64,000 bases of DNA from the NCBI GenBank assembly GCA_013215465.1, contig JABSOW010000020.1, positions 30,529 through 94,528 on the forward strand, read 5' to 3'. Position 1 is the stretch's first letter. Every line of letters starts with the position of its first letter. A program made the translations under genes and the position numbers. Source of the DNA: Colwellia sp. GTDB lineage: Bacteria; Pseudomonadota; Gammaproteobacteria; Enterobacterales; Alteromonadaceae. The notes beneath the pieces were generated by a model. The model was not told the DNA's origin. It worked only from the letters and a program-made list of their open reading frames with translations, and did no database searches. Positions 26,365 to 35,708 of this stretch are shown piece after piece.

Positions 26365-27765
26365 TCATAAATTCCCCAGTACACGTCCACGATTTAAAAT
26401 AGCCTTAGGATCTAAGGTGCGTTTTAATGTTTTCATTAATGATAATTCAGCCTCAGTTCGACTATAACTTAACCAATCACGTTTTTCCATGCCGATACCA
26501 TGTTCAGCCGATACCGAGCCGTTATAGTTTTTCAAATGGCTGTAAACAATTTTATCACTGTCTAAATGCGCGACTTTATCACTTAATGTGCTGTCATTGG
26601 GTCGAATAAAGAAATGCAAATTACCGTCAGCGATATGTCCTAAAACATAAAACTCTACCTTGTGCCACTTTGTTTTTAGAGCTGATTTTACTTCAGTGAT
26701 ATATTTATCCATATCGACGATTGGTAAACTTATGTCATACAAGAACAGAGGTTTGGGTTCTAATACCGCTTCAAAATCTTCTCTAATATCCCATAATGCA
26801 ATACGCTCTGTTTCAGATTTTGGGATAACAGCATCAACAATCATATCTTGCTCGAAACAATCTTCTAATAGGCGCATAAATCTATCCGTATCGTAAGATT
26901 CATCACCACCTTCAGTTTGCAGCAGTATGTAATAGTTATACTCTCTAGCCATTGGCGCGCGATGACCAGTATCACTATTATGTGCTTTAGTGACAGCTCG
27001 AAAGTGATCACCCCACATTACCTCAAAAGCACTTAAGGAGCCTGTTAGTTCTCGCTGAGATTTTTGTAGCAGAGCGATTACATTTTCAAAGGTATTTAAC
27101 CCTACTAATGCACAATTTACAGTGCTCGATTTTGGAGAAAGCTTAACAACTAATCGTGTGATGACACCAAGTGTTCCTTCGCTGCCAATGAAGAGCTGTT
27201 TTAAATCATATGCAGCATTGTTTTTAAGCATTTGATTCATCGAAGAGAGAATGGTGCCATCAGCTAATACGACTTCCATTCCTAATACTAAATTACGGGC
27301 CATGCCATAACGGAGTACATTTATTCCTCCTGCATTTGTGGCAACATTACCTCCGACAGTGCAGCTACCACGCGCGCCTAAGTCGAGTGGAAATAACATG
27401 CTTTTTTCAATACACGCTTCTTGCAATGTTTGTAATATAACACCGGCACCAACGGTTGCCGTTGAACCTGTCGTATCAATGTTTTCAATTTTATTGATAC
27501 GCTCTAACGACAAAATAACTTCTTCTGGTTGGGCGTTGGCTGAACCTACACAGTTAGTCATGCCTGCTTGGGTTACAACTGGTTGATTGTTCTCATGACA
27601 AATTCTAAGAATTTCACTTACCTGTGCCGTGGTTTTTGGGCGAGCTAAGGCAATAGCTGTTGCAGGTCTACTGTCCCAATAACTCGTAGCCCTATCCATA
27701 TTATCGCCATTGATGACAATATCATCACCTAAATTTTTTATCAGTTTATTTACCGTTGATGACAT
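26365..27765 (-). CDS. FAD-linked 2-hydroxyacid dehydrogenase (GlcD/DLD type)
   Basis: 466 aa. An FAD-binding PCMH domain (residues ~35-215) with RPATAIALARPKTTAQVSEI, PVVTQAGMTNCVG, LFPLDLGARGSCTVGGNVAT-NAGG and FIGSEGTLGVITRLVVKL, followed by the FAD-oxidase C-terminal domain ending SAEHGIGMEKRDWL and LDPKAILNRGRV. Such enzymes oxidise D-lactate, glycolate or D-2-hydroxyglutarate, passing electrons to quinone or an ETF; which substrate applies cannot be told. No accessory GlcE/GlcF genes are adjacent. Confidence 0.88.
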   Translation of the reverse strand: MSSTVNKLIKNLGDDIVINGDNMDRATSYWDSRPATAIALARPKTTAQVSEILRICHENNQPVVTQAGMTNCVGSANAQPEEVILSLERINKIENIDTTGSTATVGAGVILQTLQEACIEKSMLFPLDLGARGSCTVGGNVATNAGGINVLRYGMARNLVLGMEVVLADGTILSSMNQMLKNNAAYDLKQLFIGSEGTLGVITRLVVKLSPKSSTVNCALVGLNTFENVIALLQKSQRELTGSLSAFEVMWGDHFRAVTKAHNSDTGHRAPMAREYNYYILLQTEGGDESYDTDRFMRLLEDCFEQDMIVDAVIPKSETERIALWDIREDFEAVLEPKPLFLYDISLPIVDMDKYITEVKSALKTKWHKVEFYVLGHIADGNLHFFIRPNDSTLSDKVAHLDSDKIVYSHLKNYNGSVSAEHGIGMEKRDWLSYSRTEAELSLMKTLKRTLDPKAILNRGRVLGNL

Positions 27766-28018
27766 GTCAGGTTCCTACTCTATTGATACGATTGATAGCT
27801 TAGTCGTTAGTTTCTTGGTTTATTGTTCATTGGCTTTTAAATAAATTGCAGTAAAATTAGTATCAGTAATATTTAACCGAAGCCAAAATATAACACAAGC
27901 TAGCGCAGAAACAGCAGTTAAAAACTGTAAACAACTGCGCTAGTATTATCAGTGATTATTGATACTATTTAATTTATTCAAATGGGCAAATAACAATAAA
28001 GTGGATCACTTAACAGAC

Positions 28019-29188
28019 TTAAATTGACTCTAAAGATGCCGCTAACATAGTGCGAATTTGTTTGACGATTTTTTCTTCTACATCAGGATCAAATTGCTGA
28101 ATTCTAGGGGTGTGTATATGACCAGTTGCAATGGTAGAGTTCAGTTGTTCTTTCAGCCTGATACTTCTGTACGATATTTCATTAGATAAATAGCCGCCAC
28201 CCGAACCGCTCACCGCTATATGACCATCAAGCTGTGACAAGGTATCTGGCTCAGTTGTTACTGGTTTTAGTGACTTACCTATACTCGTTACTTTATGGTT
28301 ATCAATCACTTTATAGGGAGTTTGAACTTGTTGCATTAGTGCTACCGGAAGGCTAAACAAAACAAACTCTTCGCCGGGCAATGGTTTATTATTAAGCATT
28401 GGTATAACTGGTTTTTGCTTGCTACCGCCTGATAGTATATTTAAATTATCTGGCGCGGTTACACTTCGACGTTTTCCTGGAAAACGTTCTAAATCAAATT
28501 CTTTACGTCCCATGCTAACGGTGACAATCATATCTACATTGTTTAATGCATAATATGGGGCAAGTAAATCCTCAATAATGCCCTCATCAAAGTCTTGATA
28601 TCTAACGGGTATTATTACTGTATTAATTTCGGCGGTAATACCTTGGTACGTAATGACTTGGCCATCAAGTTTTAATGCGGCAACACCAGAGGGATTACTT
28701 TGGTTAATATTTCTGTCTAATAAGAAAGGATCAAAGCCGGTTAGTAATATTTTCTTATTGGTCGCTTTGGTATATTCAAGATCCATTCTTCCTCTTGAGC
28801 CATATTCAAATGATGTCAGTAACCCTTTTAATTGCAAGGTTGAAGGAGAGAATGAAGGGGCAGTGGCACGAATGATTTTGCTCATTGAAAGGCGTGTCCA
28901 ATATAAAGGGCGATCATCAAATGTTGATGAAGACTGAACTTTATTGCTGGCGTCTAGCCAAAGTTGTTGAGCATGGTTTACGATGATTTTTTTCGCTGCT
29001 TGATAGCTTTTAGCTTTTAGCCATGCGTGTCTGAAGTTATCAATATTGTTGGCAAAAACCTTGATTACCTCAGGCATTTTGATCGCCGCTTGTTCAAGAC
29101 GTAATTCTTCCACACTTAATTGAGTTGCATAGGTGCTACTACTTAATAGTAAAAATGCTATTTTCAGCCATAACTTCTTTTGAAACAT
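28019..29188 (-). CDS. Exported pyroglutamyl-peptidase I-like protein lacking the catalytic Cys
   Basis: 389 aa with a signal peptide (LKIAFLLLSSSTYA). A ~115-residue N-terminal extension is followed by a peptidase C15 fold: KKILLTGFDPFLL at the start, NQSNPSGVAALKLDG, and the Glu region VSMGRKEFDLERFPG. The stretch that normally carries the nucleophile (x-CN-x-x-x-Y) reads GGYLSNEISY, so the Cys is Ser (TCT codon). The His region ATGHIHTP is retained. Either an inactive homologue or a serine variant. Unusual also in being exported, since the classical enzyme is cytoplasmic. Confidence 0.78.
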   Translation of the reverse strand: MFQKKLWLKIAFLLLSSSTYATQLSVEELRLEQAAIKMPEVIKVFANNIDNFRHAWLKAKSYQAAKKIIVNHAQQLWLDASNKVQSSSTFDDRPLYWTRLSMSKIIRATAPSFSPSTLQLKGLLTSFEYGSRGRMDLEYTKATNKKILLTGFDPFLLDRNINQSNPSGVAALKLDGQVITYQGITAEINTVIIPVRYQDFDEGIIEDLLAPYYALNNVDMIVTVSMGRKEFDLERFPGKRRSVTAPDNLNILSGGSKQKPVIPMLNNKPLPGEEFVLFSLPVALMQQVQTPYKVIDNHKVTSIGKSLKPVTTEPDTLSQLDGHIAVSGSGGGYLSNEISYRSIRLKEQLNSTIATGHIHTPRIQQFDPDVEEKIVKQIRTMLAASLESI

Positions 29189-29722
29189 AATTGTCCTACG
29201 TTTATAAAATATTACTGTGAGAATTAGATAAATGATAGTCAGCGCAAAGCACCTTGACTGCCAATAGTAACGGTTAGCTTAGTCTCGTTATGTTAGCAGT
29301 TGTGCTATAAAATAAAGAGAAAGCCAGCTTTTTTACCATGATAAAGCGCTGAAGGCTCTAAATAAAGAATAAAAAAAAGCGCTTACCTGAAATCAAGTAA
29401 ACGCAGTATAAAACATGAAACACTAAGGGAATAAAATATTTCGTTTAGTAAGAGAGTCAATTGTCATTAAAGTTCAATTTATTTATCAATTATTTCATAT
29501 TTAAAGCACTGTTTGGTTTGGGCATATAGCGCCTCAGAATTTTATTTATTTAATGCTTTTAGTAATAACTTCATGCTATGCGTATTTCCGGTAGTGGTGC
29601 CGATGCGCTGATTGCATCGTAATATTTACAATTACGACAAACATATGCCTATAGCACAATAAAAAATGCTTAGGTAATACCATTACTACAAATATTTTTA
29701 TGTTAGGTTATGCATATCCAAT
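29189..29722. other. Intergenic stretch without recognisable gene
   Basis: About 530 AT-rich bases. An imperfect inverted repeat GCGCTTACCTGAAATCAAG...TAAACGC is at about 29380-29405. I see no other signal and no coding frame that resembles a family. Confidence 0.45.
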
Positions 29723-30064
29723 GGGGGTGTACTTAGAGAACTCGATGCATTATACCAAGCTATTGAGTTAAATTGTGTTGCTATTGAAAGTGATCTAAAC
29801 CTTTTAACATTGGCCGTGTTTCAGTACGTTATCAGCACGGTTTGGTAATGTTATTTGCTCGCTATGCTTACGTTGACGGCTTACAATGACGAATATGAAG
29901 TTACTCGATTATATGCTAATGGTGAATTTGATAAAAAAACACAAGAAACTTTTGAGGGTAACTACAAGTTAAAGTATCATTTGGCTCAAATATTACGAGG
30001 AGCATTTTTGGGTGTTTTTTCTTTCACTCAAGAGAGTACAGATCGAGGTTTGATTACGTTATAA
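29723..30064 (+). pseudogene. C-terminal remnant of indolepyruvate ferredoxin oxidoreductase
   Basis: Two frames encode successive parts of the C-terminus of the large fused 2-oxoacid:ferredoxin oxidoreductase. First VLRELDALYQAIELNCVAIE; then, after a frame change near 29850, TAYNDEYEVTRLYANGEFDK followed by FEGNYKLKYHLAQ. These match the DELxxAIELNGVAVE and YKDEYEVARLY...FEGDYKLxFHLAP blocks of that family. Thiamine- and Fe-S-binding parts, more than 900 residues, are gone. A deletion relic. Confidence 0.7.
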
Positions 30065-30237
30065 CGAAATAATTGAGTAGCAATTATGGTCGCTTAATAG
30101 CGAAAATCTAGACCAAAGATTTATACCAAAGGTAACGATGTGCATATTATCGACTTTCTGCTTAAGCAACTACCTAGTTAGTTAATGTGTTAAGAGATTT
30201 TTTGAATTTAATTTTATTACGGTAAACAGGAAAAATA

Positions 30238-31302
30238 ATGACTATAGAAATAAAACCACTACCGGTAGATGAACGGAAAACTTGTCCCAAAGAATTTAGT
30301 TTTGGCGTAACGTTTTCTGATCACATGTTTACGCAAAATTTTGATGAAAACAAGGGCTGGCACGATGCGATGGTTAGTCCGTATCATGCAATATCTCTTG
30401 ACCCTTCTGCCGCTGTTTTTCATTACAGCCAAGAAATATTTGAAGGACTAAAAGCTTACCGTAACATTAATGGAGGCATTAATTTATTTCGCCCTGAAGA
30501 GAATGTTAAGCGATTCAATCGTTCTGCCAAACGCATGGTCATGCCTGAAGTTGATGAGAGCCTTCACTTAGCAGCCATTAAGTCATTAGTTAAGTTAGAT
30601 CAAGAGTGGGTACCTGATCAAGAAGGGGCATCTTTGTATATTCGTCCTACGATGATTGCAACAAGTCCTAAACTTGGCCTTGGTGCTAGTAGCCAGTATA
30701 GTCATTTTATTATTGCTGGACCTGCAGGCAGTTATTTTAAAGGTGGTTTAACGCCTATTTCTGTTTTTGTTGCTGATGAATATCGTCGTGCAGTAAAAGG
30801 TGGAGTAGGGGAAGCTAAAACAGGTGGTAACTATGCCGCAAGTCTTTTTGCTTCTGAAGAAGTCAGTAAATTAGGTTATTCGCAAGTATTATGGTTAGAC
30901 GCCGTTGAAGGTCGATACATAGAAGAAGTTGGCGCGATGAATATTTGCTTTGTTTATGAAGGCAAAAAAATTGTCACGCCGATGCTCAGCGGTAGTATTT
31001 TACCGGGTATAACACGTGATTCAATTTTAAAGCTAGCACCGAGTATTGGTTATGAAGTTAGCGAACAAAAGCTAGACATTGAAGAAGTATTGGCTGATAT
31101 TGATAACGGAAAAATAACTGAAGTCTTTGGTTGTGGTACTGCAGCGGTAATTTCCCCGGTTGGAAAATTAGGCTTTAAAGGCAATGAACATATAATTAAC
31201 GATAATCAAACAGGCCCAGTATCCAAACATTTGTATGATGAATTAACGGGAATCCAATATGGAACTCGTGAAGACAAGTTTGGCTGGATTGTACAGGTTT
31301 AG
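30238..31302 (+). CDS. ilvE: Branched-chain amino acid aminotransferase
   Basis: 354 aa, PLP fold type IV, BCAT type II (eukaryote/mitochondrial-like). Visible: FHYSQEIFEGLKAYRNINGG, VKRFNRSAKRMVMPEV, LYIRPTMIATSPKLGLGASS, and the lysine motif GEAKTGGNYAASLFASEE (PLP lysine at about residue 195), then LSGSILPGITRDSIL and EVFGCGTAAVISPVG. It interconverts Leu, Ile, Val with 2-oxo acids in the cytoplasm. RBS AGGAAAA precedes the ATG. Monocistronic as far as can be seen. Confidence 0.93.
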   Translation: MTIEIKPLPVDERKTCPKEFSFGVTFSDHMFTQNFDENKGWHDAMVSPYHAISLDPSAAVFHYSQEIFEGLKAYRNINGGINLFRPEENVKRFNRSAKRMVMPEVDESLHLAAIKSLVKLDQEWVPDQEGASLYIRPTMIATSPKLGLGASSQYSHFIIAGPAGSYFKGGLTPISVFVADEYRRAVKGGVGEAKTGGNYAASLFASEEVSKLGYSQVLWLDAVEGRYIEEVGAMNICFVYEGKKIVTPMLSGSILPGITRDSILKLAPSIGYEVSEQKLDIEEVLADIDNGKITEVFGCGTAAVISPVGKLGFKGNEHIINDNQTGPVSKHLYDELTGIQYGTREDKFGWIVQV

Positions 31303-31530
31303 TTAAAACTGATAAGTTCAGGCGGGTCTTTTTCTGACCCTATCTTGACGCAAAAAAAGTGGCAATAAACACAACTCGCTTAGTGAAATTCAGTAGTAGG
31401 TCTGGAGTTTATTGCTATTTCTTGAGTCTTAACGTATTGCCGTTTAATATTTCCATTCAAGTTTTTATTGTTGCCAAAATAGTGGCAACCTTTATTCGCT
31501 ATTTAACCTTAATTCGGATTAAGAGGTTAT

Positions 31531-32223
31531 TTACAAAACTGGGATAAATATATCGATTAGCAGTACAAATAAAGGGGCTAAAACGGCAGTCAGTATGCCA
31601 CTGATGACCAAAGCAAGAGAACTAAAGGCTCCTTGTTCGCTTCCTACTTCCATTGCTTTTGCGGTGCCAATAGCATGTGCACTACACCCCATCGCTAACC
31701 CCTGTGCTTGAGGATTAGTTATCTTACAAAACTTAAGTAAACTAAATCCGCCCAATGCACCTAACAAACCAACAGCAATAACAACAGCGGCAGCTAAAGA
31801 GGCTAAACCACCTGTTTCGTTCGCAATCGCCATGGCAATTGGGCTAGTCACTGACTTTGGTAATAAAGATAGTAATAATGTTTTATCGTCAGTTAATAAT
31901 AATGCGACAGATAAGCAAGATGACATGGCGATAATCACCCCGGTACCACAGCTTATGATTATCGCAAACGCTTGCGCTTTAATTTGTGCAACTTGGTAAA
32001 ATAGTGGAATTGCTAAAGCAACAACTGCGGGCTCTAAAAGCCAGATAAAAGCTTGATTTGCTATTGCGTAATCTTGGTAATTAAGTGAAGTAAAGCTAAA
32101 AAGACCAATGAAAAATAAAATACTCACTAAAAGTGGGTTTGCTAGTGGCGTTTTAAAAGGACTTAGCAGCTTTTTTGCGGCTAAAAATATTAGCACAGTA
32201 GCAATAAGATAAAGATAGATCAT
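31531..32223 (-). CDS. lrgB: LrgB family membrane protein
   Basis: 230 aa, about seven helices. LLPKSVTSPIAMAIANETGG and GFSLLKFCKITNPQAQGLAMG followed by CSAHAIGTAKAME are the LrgB/CidB signatures. With LrgA it forms a holin-like pair implicated in murein hydrolase control, and in several bacteria in pyruvate or glycolate transport. Start overlaps the lrgA stop (ATGA, four bases), so coupled translation. Nothing in the nearby genes defines the substrate. Confidence 0.92.
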   Translation of the reverse strand: MIYLYLIATVLIFLAAKKLLSPFKTPLANPLLVSILFFIGLFSFTSLNYQDYAIANQAFIWLLEPAVVALAIPLFYQVAQIKAQAFAIIISCGTGVIIAMSSCLSVALLLTDDKTLLLSLLPKSVTSPIAMAIANETGGLASLAAAVVIAVGLLGALGGFSLLKFCKITNPQAQGLAMGCSAHAIGTAKAMEVGSEQGAFSSLALVISGILTAVLAPLFVLLIDIFIPVL

Positions 32224-32585
32224 TTGGATAACTTTTGATAAATAAAACCGACACTGATTAAAACAACGATGGTACTGACAACACTACTCACGACAATAGT
32301 TAACCAATGTATTGATAATAGTTCTGAATATTGTAATAACCCGACACCAACAGGAACAAAAAAAAGTGTGATGTAATTCAGTAGAAAACTGCCGGTAGGA
32401 AGCAAGTAATGTATAGGGATAAGGCGAAGATTTAAGGTCAGAAATAATAATATTAAGCCAAAAATACTGCCGGGAATTGGCAAGTGGCTTATCTGTTGTA
32501 ACCATTTTCCAAAATATAGAAAAGCTAATAAAATTAGGATGCTTCTCAATATTTGGAAGATATTAATAAAAATGCTGTTATTCAT
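32220..32585 (-). CDS. lrgA: LrgA/CidA family holin-like membrane protein
   Basis: 121 aa, four membrane helices. Family stretches LAFLYFGKWLQQISHLPIPG followed by SIFGLILLFLTL and LLNYITLFFVPVGVGLLQY. Partner of LrgB, with which it overlaps. No LytTR or LysR regulator is adjacent. Confidence 0.9.
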   Translation of the reverse strand: MNNSIFINIFQILRSILILLAFLYFGKWLQQISHLPIPGSIFGLILLFLTLNLRLIPIHYLLPTGSFLLNYITLFFVPVGVGLLQYSELLSIHWLTIVVSSVVSTIVVLISVGFIYQKLSK

Positions 32586-32937
32586 TGGGGTTTGCTACTT
32601 ACATCGTTCATCAAAGGAATATCAAGGTTTATTGTTTTTACCGATAGGGAAATTAACATAAATTAACGGTAACGGTACAATTTTAATGAGCGAACCCACT
32701 ATTTGGCTATATTAATATCAATAATAGTTTTAGCTTATAATTATGATAAGGGTGAATTTCTTTATGTTATTACGCAAGTAGAGCGGGTATACACATTGTT
32801 CTCTTCCTCGATATAATAACTTAACAAAGATAAAACCCCTACTTTGTGTGTGGTGTTTTCATCCTTAAGGTCTACATCTGAAGATAGCAATTGAGAATAT
32901 AATATCCTAAGAATTTTAGTTATATAAAGGAAATAAA
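32586..32937. other. Divergent intergenic region lrgA / cytochrome c
   Basis: About 350 bases holding the promoters of both flanking genes. A TATAAT stands at about 32898-32903, roughly 35 bases before the cytochrome ATG, but no good -35 is paired with it. The ribosome site AAAGGAAAT of the cytochrome gene is clear. Nothing else recognised. Confidence 0.45.
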
Positions 32938-33318
32938 ATGAAAAGCAAAATATTGACTATGTCAATTTTAGCCGCGACTATCTCTTTTACTTCATTTGCG
33001 AATGAAAGTAATAAAGTAATGATGGAAGCAGCAGGACAAGAAATTTTTAAAAAGTGTGGTGCATGTCACTCTGCCGATGGCAGTAAAAACACATTTGGTC
33101 CTAGTTTGGTTGGCGTTATAAATCGTAAAGCAGCATCTCTGCCACGCTTTGCCTATTCTGATGCATTAAAGAAATCAGGTTTAACTTGGACTGAAGCTAA
33201 TCTTCGTCGTTGGGTTGCAGGTAATGATATTTTAGTCCCTGGTACTCGTATGCGTCATGTTCAAATTACCGACAAGGCCGAGCAAAACTACTTATTGGCT
33301 TACCTTAAGTCATTATAA
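32938..33318 (+). CDS. Periplasmic class I cytochrome c
   Basis: 126 aa with a signal peptide ending SFA. Single heme site CGACH at residues ~39-43, followed by GPSLVGVINRKAASLPRFAY and the axial Met region PGTRMRHVQI, then YLLAYLKSL. This is a cytochrome c2/c550-like electron carrier. A strong terminator follows, so it is a single-gene unit. Probable partners are oxidases or the di-heme enzymes elsewhere in the window; that link is inference. Confidence 0.92.
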   Translation: MKSKILTMSILAATISFTSFANESNKVMMEAAGQEIFKKCGACHSADGSKNTFGPSLVGVINRKAASLPRFAYSDALKKSGLTWTEANLRRWVAGNDILVPGTRMRHVQITDKAEQNYLLAYLKSL

Positions 33319-33342
33319 TAATGATAAGTACTTTACCTATCT

Positions 33343-33380
33343 AAAAAAAGAGCTTTGAATTTACGTTAAAGCTCTTTTTT
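33343..33380 (+). terminator. Rho-independent terminator after cytochrome c
   Basis: AAAAAGAGCTTT (33345-33356) pairs with AAAGCTCTTTTT (3368-79 of the same block, 33368-33379) around an 11-base loop and ends in a run of T. The A-tract on the left means it could also work on the other strand. Confidence 0.85.
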
Positions 33381-33595
33381 AATTTTTCTTTTTATTTATT
33401 ACTTTCACCATAAAATTATCCTGTCGTTAACAATTCTGCTTCATTATTTTATCATAACAAATTATCAATGTGGTTATATTAGAATAAAAAAAACATAAAT
33501 ACAAACGCTAATGCAAGTAGTTGTTATTACTATTTACTGCAACTGTTAATATAGGTAAAATAGAGGTACATAACTTTACCGCGTATTAGCACTCG

Positions 33596-34147
33596 ATGTC
33601 TGAACTTGAAATATATTATATTGTTACACTCTTTCGTACTTATATTGTTGGCCTTTGTTTAGGTGTCTCCAGTATTGCCATGACATTTTATTTTTATATT
33701 GTCGCAAAAGGTAGTACCGACAAATCTCAAAATATTATGATGCATATTGTTTATACAGTATTGCGTGTTGGTATGGTGCTAGTAATGGTTTCTGAATTAA
33801 CCCTGATTATATATAACTACCATATTAACAATTTTATTTATTGGACTGATAATCCAGAGTTGCTTATCCGTTTAACTATATTTACCGTTATTTTCGGTAA
33901 TGCTATCGCTATGCAGTATCGAAAAATAAGCATGTGGCTTGGACCAGTATTAGCTGGTGGCTCATGGTATGGCTATTTCTTTTTTAGCATTTGGATTGAA
34001 ACTGAATCACAGTACCTAACCTTACTCGCTGGCTATCTATCATGGTTAATGATTTTTGGCTTCTGTTTGACACTGTTGAGAATATTTCTAACTCGCCAAC
34101 AAAAAAGTTATTTAGGTGACGGTGCCTACGTGGCGGTAAGTGAATAA
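33596..34147 (+). CDS. Unknown integral membrane protein next to di-heme oxidoreductase
   Basis: 183 aa with about five to six hydrophobic helices: YIVGLCLGVSSIAMTFYFYI, then TVLRVGMVLVMVSELTLIIY, RLTIFTVIFGNAIAMQY, LAGGSWYGYFFFSIWI and LSWLMIFGFCLTLLRIFL. I do not recognise a family. It overlaps the following di-heme enzyme gene by 8 bases and so is probably its membrane partner, perhaps an electron-transfer or anchoring subunit. Several His (HIVYTV, NYHINN) could be ligands, but no heme b motif is certain. The start codon is preceded by no strong ribosome site. Confidence 0.7.
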   Translation: MSELEIYYIVTLFRTYIVGLCLGVSSIAMTFYFYIVAKGSTDKSQNIMMHIVYTVLRVGMVLVMVSELTLIIYNYHINNFIYWTDNPELLIRLTIFTVIFGNAIAMQYRKISMWLGPVLAGGSWYGYFFFSIWIETESQYLTLLAGYLSWLMIFGFCLTLLRIFLTRQQKSYLGDGAYVAVSE

Positions 34148-35696
34148 GATAATGCCAGATACTCAAATTGAATCGTCAAGTTCCGCTGAATTACACAATG
34201 ATAAACAGAAGCAGAGCAAATTTACCCTGTTACGCTTTGGAATTTTTGTCTTAGTTATTTGTTTAGGCTTTTTACTGCGCCAAGTCATTATTACCGTCTA
34301 TATGCCTTTTACTGGTTATGGTGATGCTGATATGAGCTATTTAGACAAAGAACTACCTGAAAGCCTAAGTGCTGGCGATCTAACTCACTTTCATTCTAAA
34401 GAAAAAGCCTTTGAGCAAGAAGCGCCCAACCTTTCTTGGGGGTTATCTGCGGCGTTTGATCGTGGCGATGGTATTTTTGAACGCCCCTATGCCCCCGCAG
34501 AGCGTCCTGGTTTTAGTTATAACGCCGATGGTTTAGGACCTATTTTTAATAATGTTTCTTGTGAAAGTTGTCATGTAGGTGATGGGCGGGCAAAACCGCC
34601 GTCAGGGCCAAATGAAATGTTAAATGGTGGTTTTATTAGGGTTTCAGTACCAGGTATTGGCCCATATGGTGAACCGTTAAGCCCTAAAGGTTACGGTCAT
34701 CAAATTGGTGATCGCGCTATTGATGGTGTTAAACCCGAAGCTAAAGTGCGTATTAATTGGCTAGAAAGTATAGGGGAATTTCCTGACGGAACAGCTTATT
34801 CACTACGCCAACCAGCGTTTTTACTGACTGAACTAGCTTATGGGAAAATGCCAAAAGATGCTGTTTTTGAATTACGAATGGCACCACCGGTACATGGCTT
34901 AGGCTTATTAGAGGCTATTCCTGAAGAAACGCTTTTGGCATGGTCAGATCCTGAAGATAAAGACGGTGATGGTATTTCAGGTCGTCCAAATTATGTTTGG
35001 GATCTTGAACGTGGTGGTAAAATCATGGGGCGTTTTTCATGGAAAGCTAACGCATTTGATATTCGTCAGCAAGCGGCCGCAGCGGCTTATAATGATATGG
35101 GAGTAAATAATCCCTTATTCTTATACCGTTATGACGACCAAATTACTAACCATAAAGCTAGGCAGAATTGTGAACCAGAGCAAATTTCCTGTTTAGCAGC
35201 TATCGACAGTTTAGATTATGAAATGAGTCCCGGACAACTAGTCGATGTAACTACTTATTTGCAGTTATTAGGCGTGGTGTATCGACGCAATATGGATGAT
35301 CCTTTGGTGCAAAAAGGCGAACAACTGTTTCATCAAGCGGGTTGTGAAGGTTGTCATAAATCGCAGGTAATGACAGGTGAACATGAAATATCACGTTTGG
35401 AAAACCAGTTAATTCGTCCTTACAGTGACTTATTGCTACATGATATGGGACCAGGTTTATCTGGTCGTCGTGACTTTGAAGCAACTAAGCAAGAATGGCG
35501 AACTTCACCACTGTGGGGCATAGGTGTTACTGAAGTTGTTAATGGTCATACAAATTTTCTGCACGATGGTCGCGCCAGAAACATTGAAGAGGCTATTTTA
35601 TGGCACGGCGGTGAAGCGGAAGTGGCGAAGCAAAAATATATGAATTTAACCAAAGCAGAACGTCAGTTGCTAATCAACTTTATTAACAATTTATAA
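34140..35696 (+). CDS. Di-heme oxidoreductase (DUF1111, putative peroxidase)
   Basis: 518 aa, an N-terminal membrane anchor (LLRFGIFVLVICLGFLLRQV) and a periplasmic di-heme domain. Heme sites are CESCH at about residue 140 and CEGCH at about 401. The family stretch LGPIFNNVSCESCHVGDGRA and the late GIGVTEVVNGHTNFLHDGRA-RNIEEAILWHGGEA identify the di-haem oxidoreductase family, related to MauG and peroxidases. Frame open from a GTG at 34140 inside the upstream gene; the ATG at 34152 is an equally possible start. Substrate unknown. Confidence 0.87.
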   Translation: MNKIMPDTQIESSSSAELHNDKQKQSKFTLLRFGIFVLVICLGFLLRQVIITVYMPFTGYGDADMSYLDKELPESLSAGDLTHFHSKEKAFEQEAPNLSWGLSAAFDRGDGIFERPYAPAERPGFSYNADGLGPIFNNVSCESCHVGDGRAKPPSGPNEMLNGGFIRVSVPGIGPYGEPLSPKGYGHQIGDRAIDGVKPEAKVRINWLESIGEFPDGTAYSLRQPAFLLTELAYGKMPKDAVFELRMAPPVHGLGLLEAIPEETLLAWSDPEDKDGDGISGRPNYVWDLERGGKIMGRFSWKANAFDIRQQAAAAAYNDMGVNNPLFLYRYDDQITNHKARQNCEPEQISCLAAIDSLDYEMSPGQLVDVTTYLQLLGVVYRRNMDDPLVQKGEQLFHQAGCEGCHKSQVMTGEHEISRLENQLIRPYSDLLLHDMGPGLSGRRDFEATKQEWRTSPLWGIGVTEVVNGHTNFLHDGRARNIEEAILWHGGEAEVAKQKYMNLTKAERQLLINFINNL

Positions 35697-35708
35697 TATT
35701 TAGCCATG

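Noticed and set aside
31324..31340. GGGTC...GACCC hairpin after ilvE as terminator
   Set aside because: The stem is only five pairs and no T-run follows it, so it is not listed.
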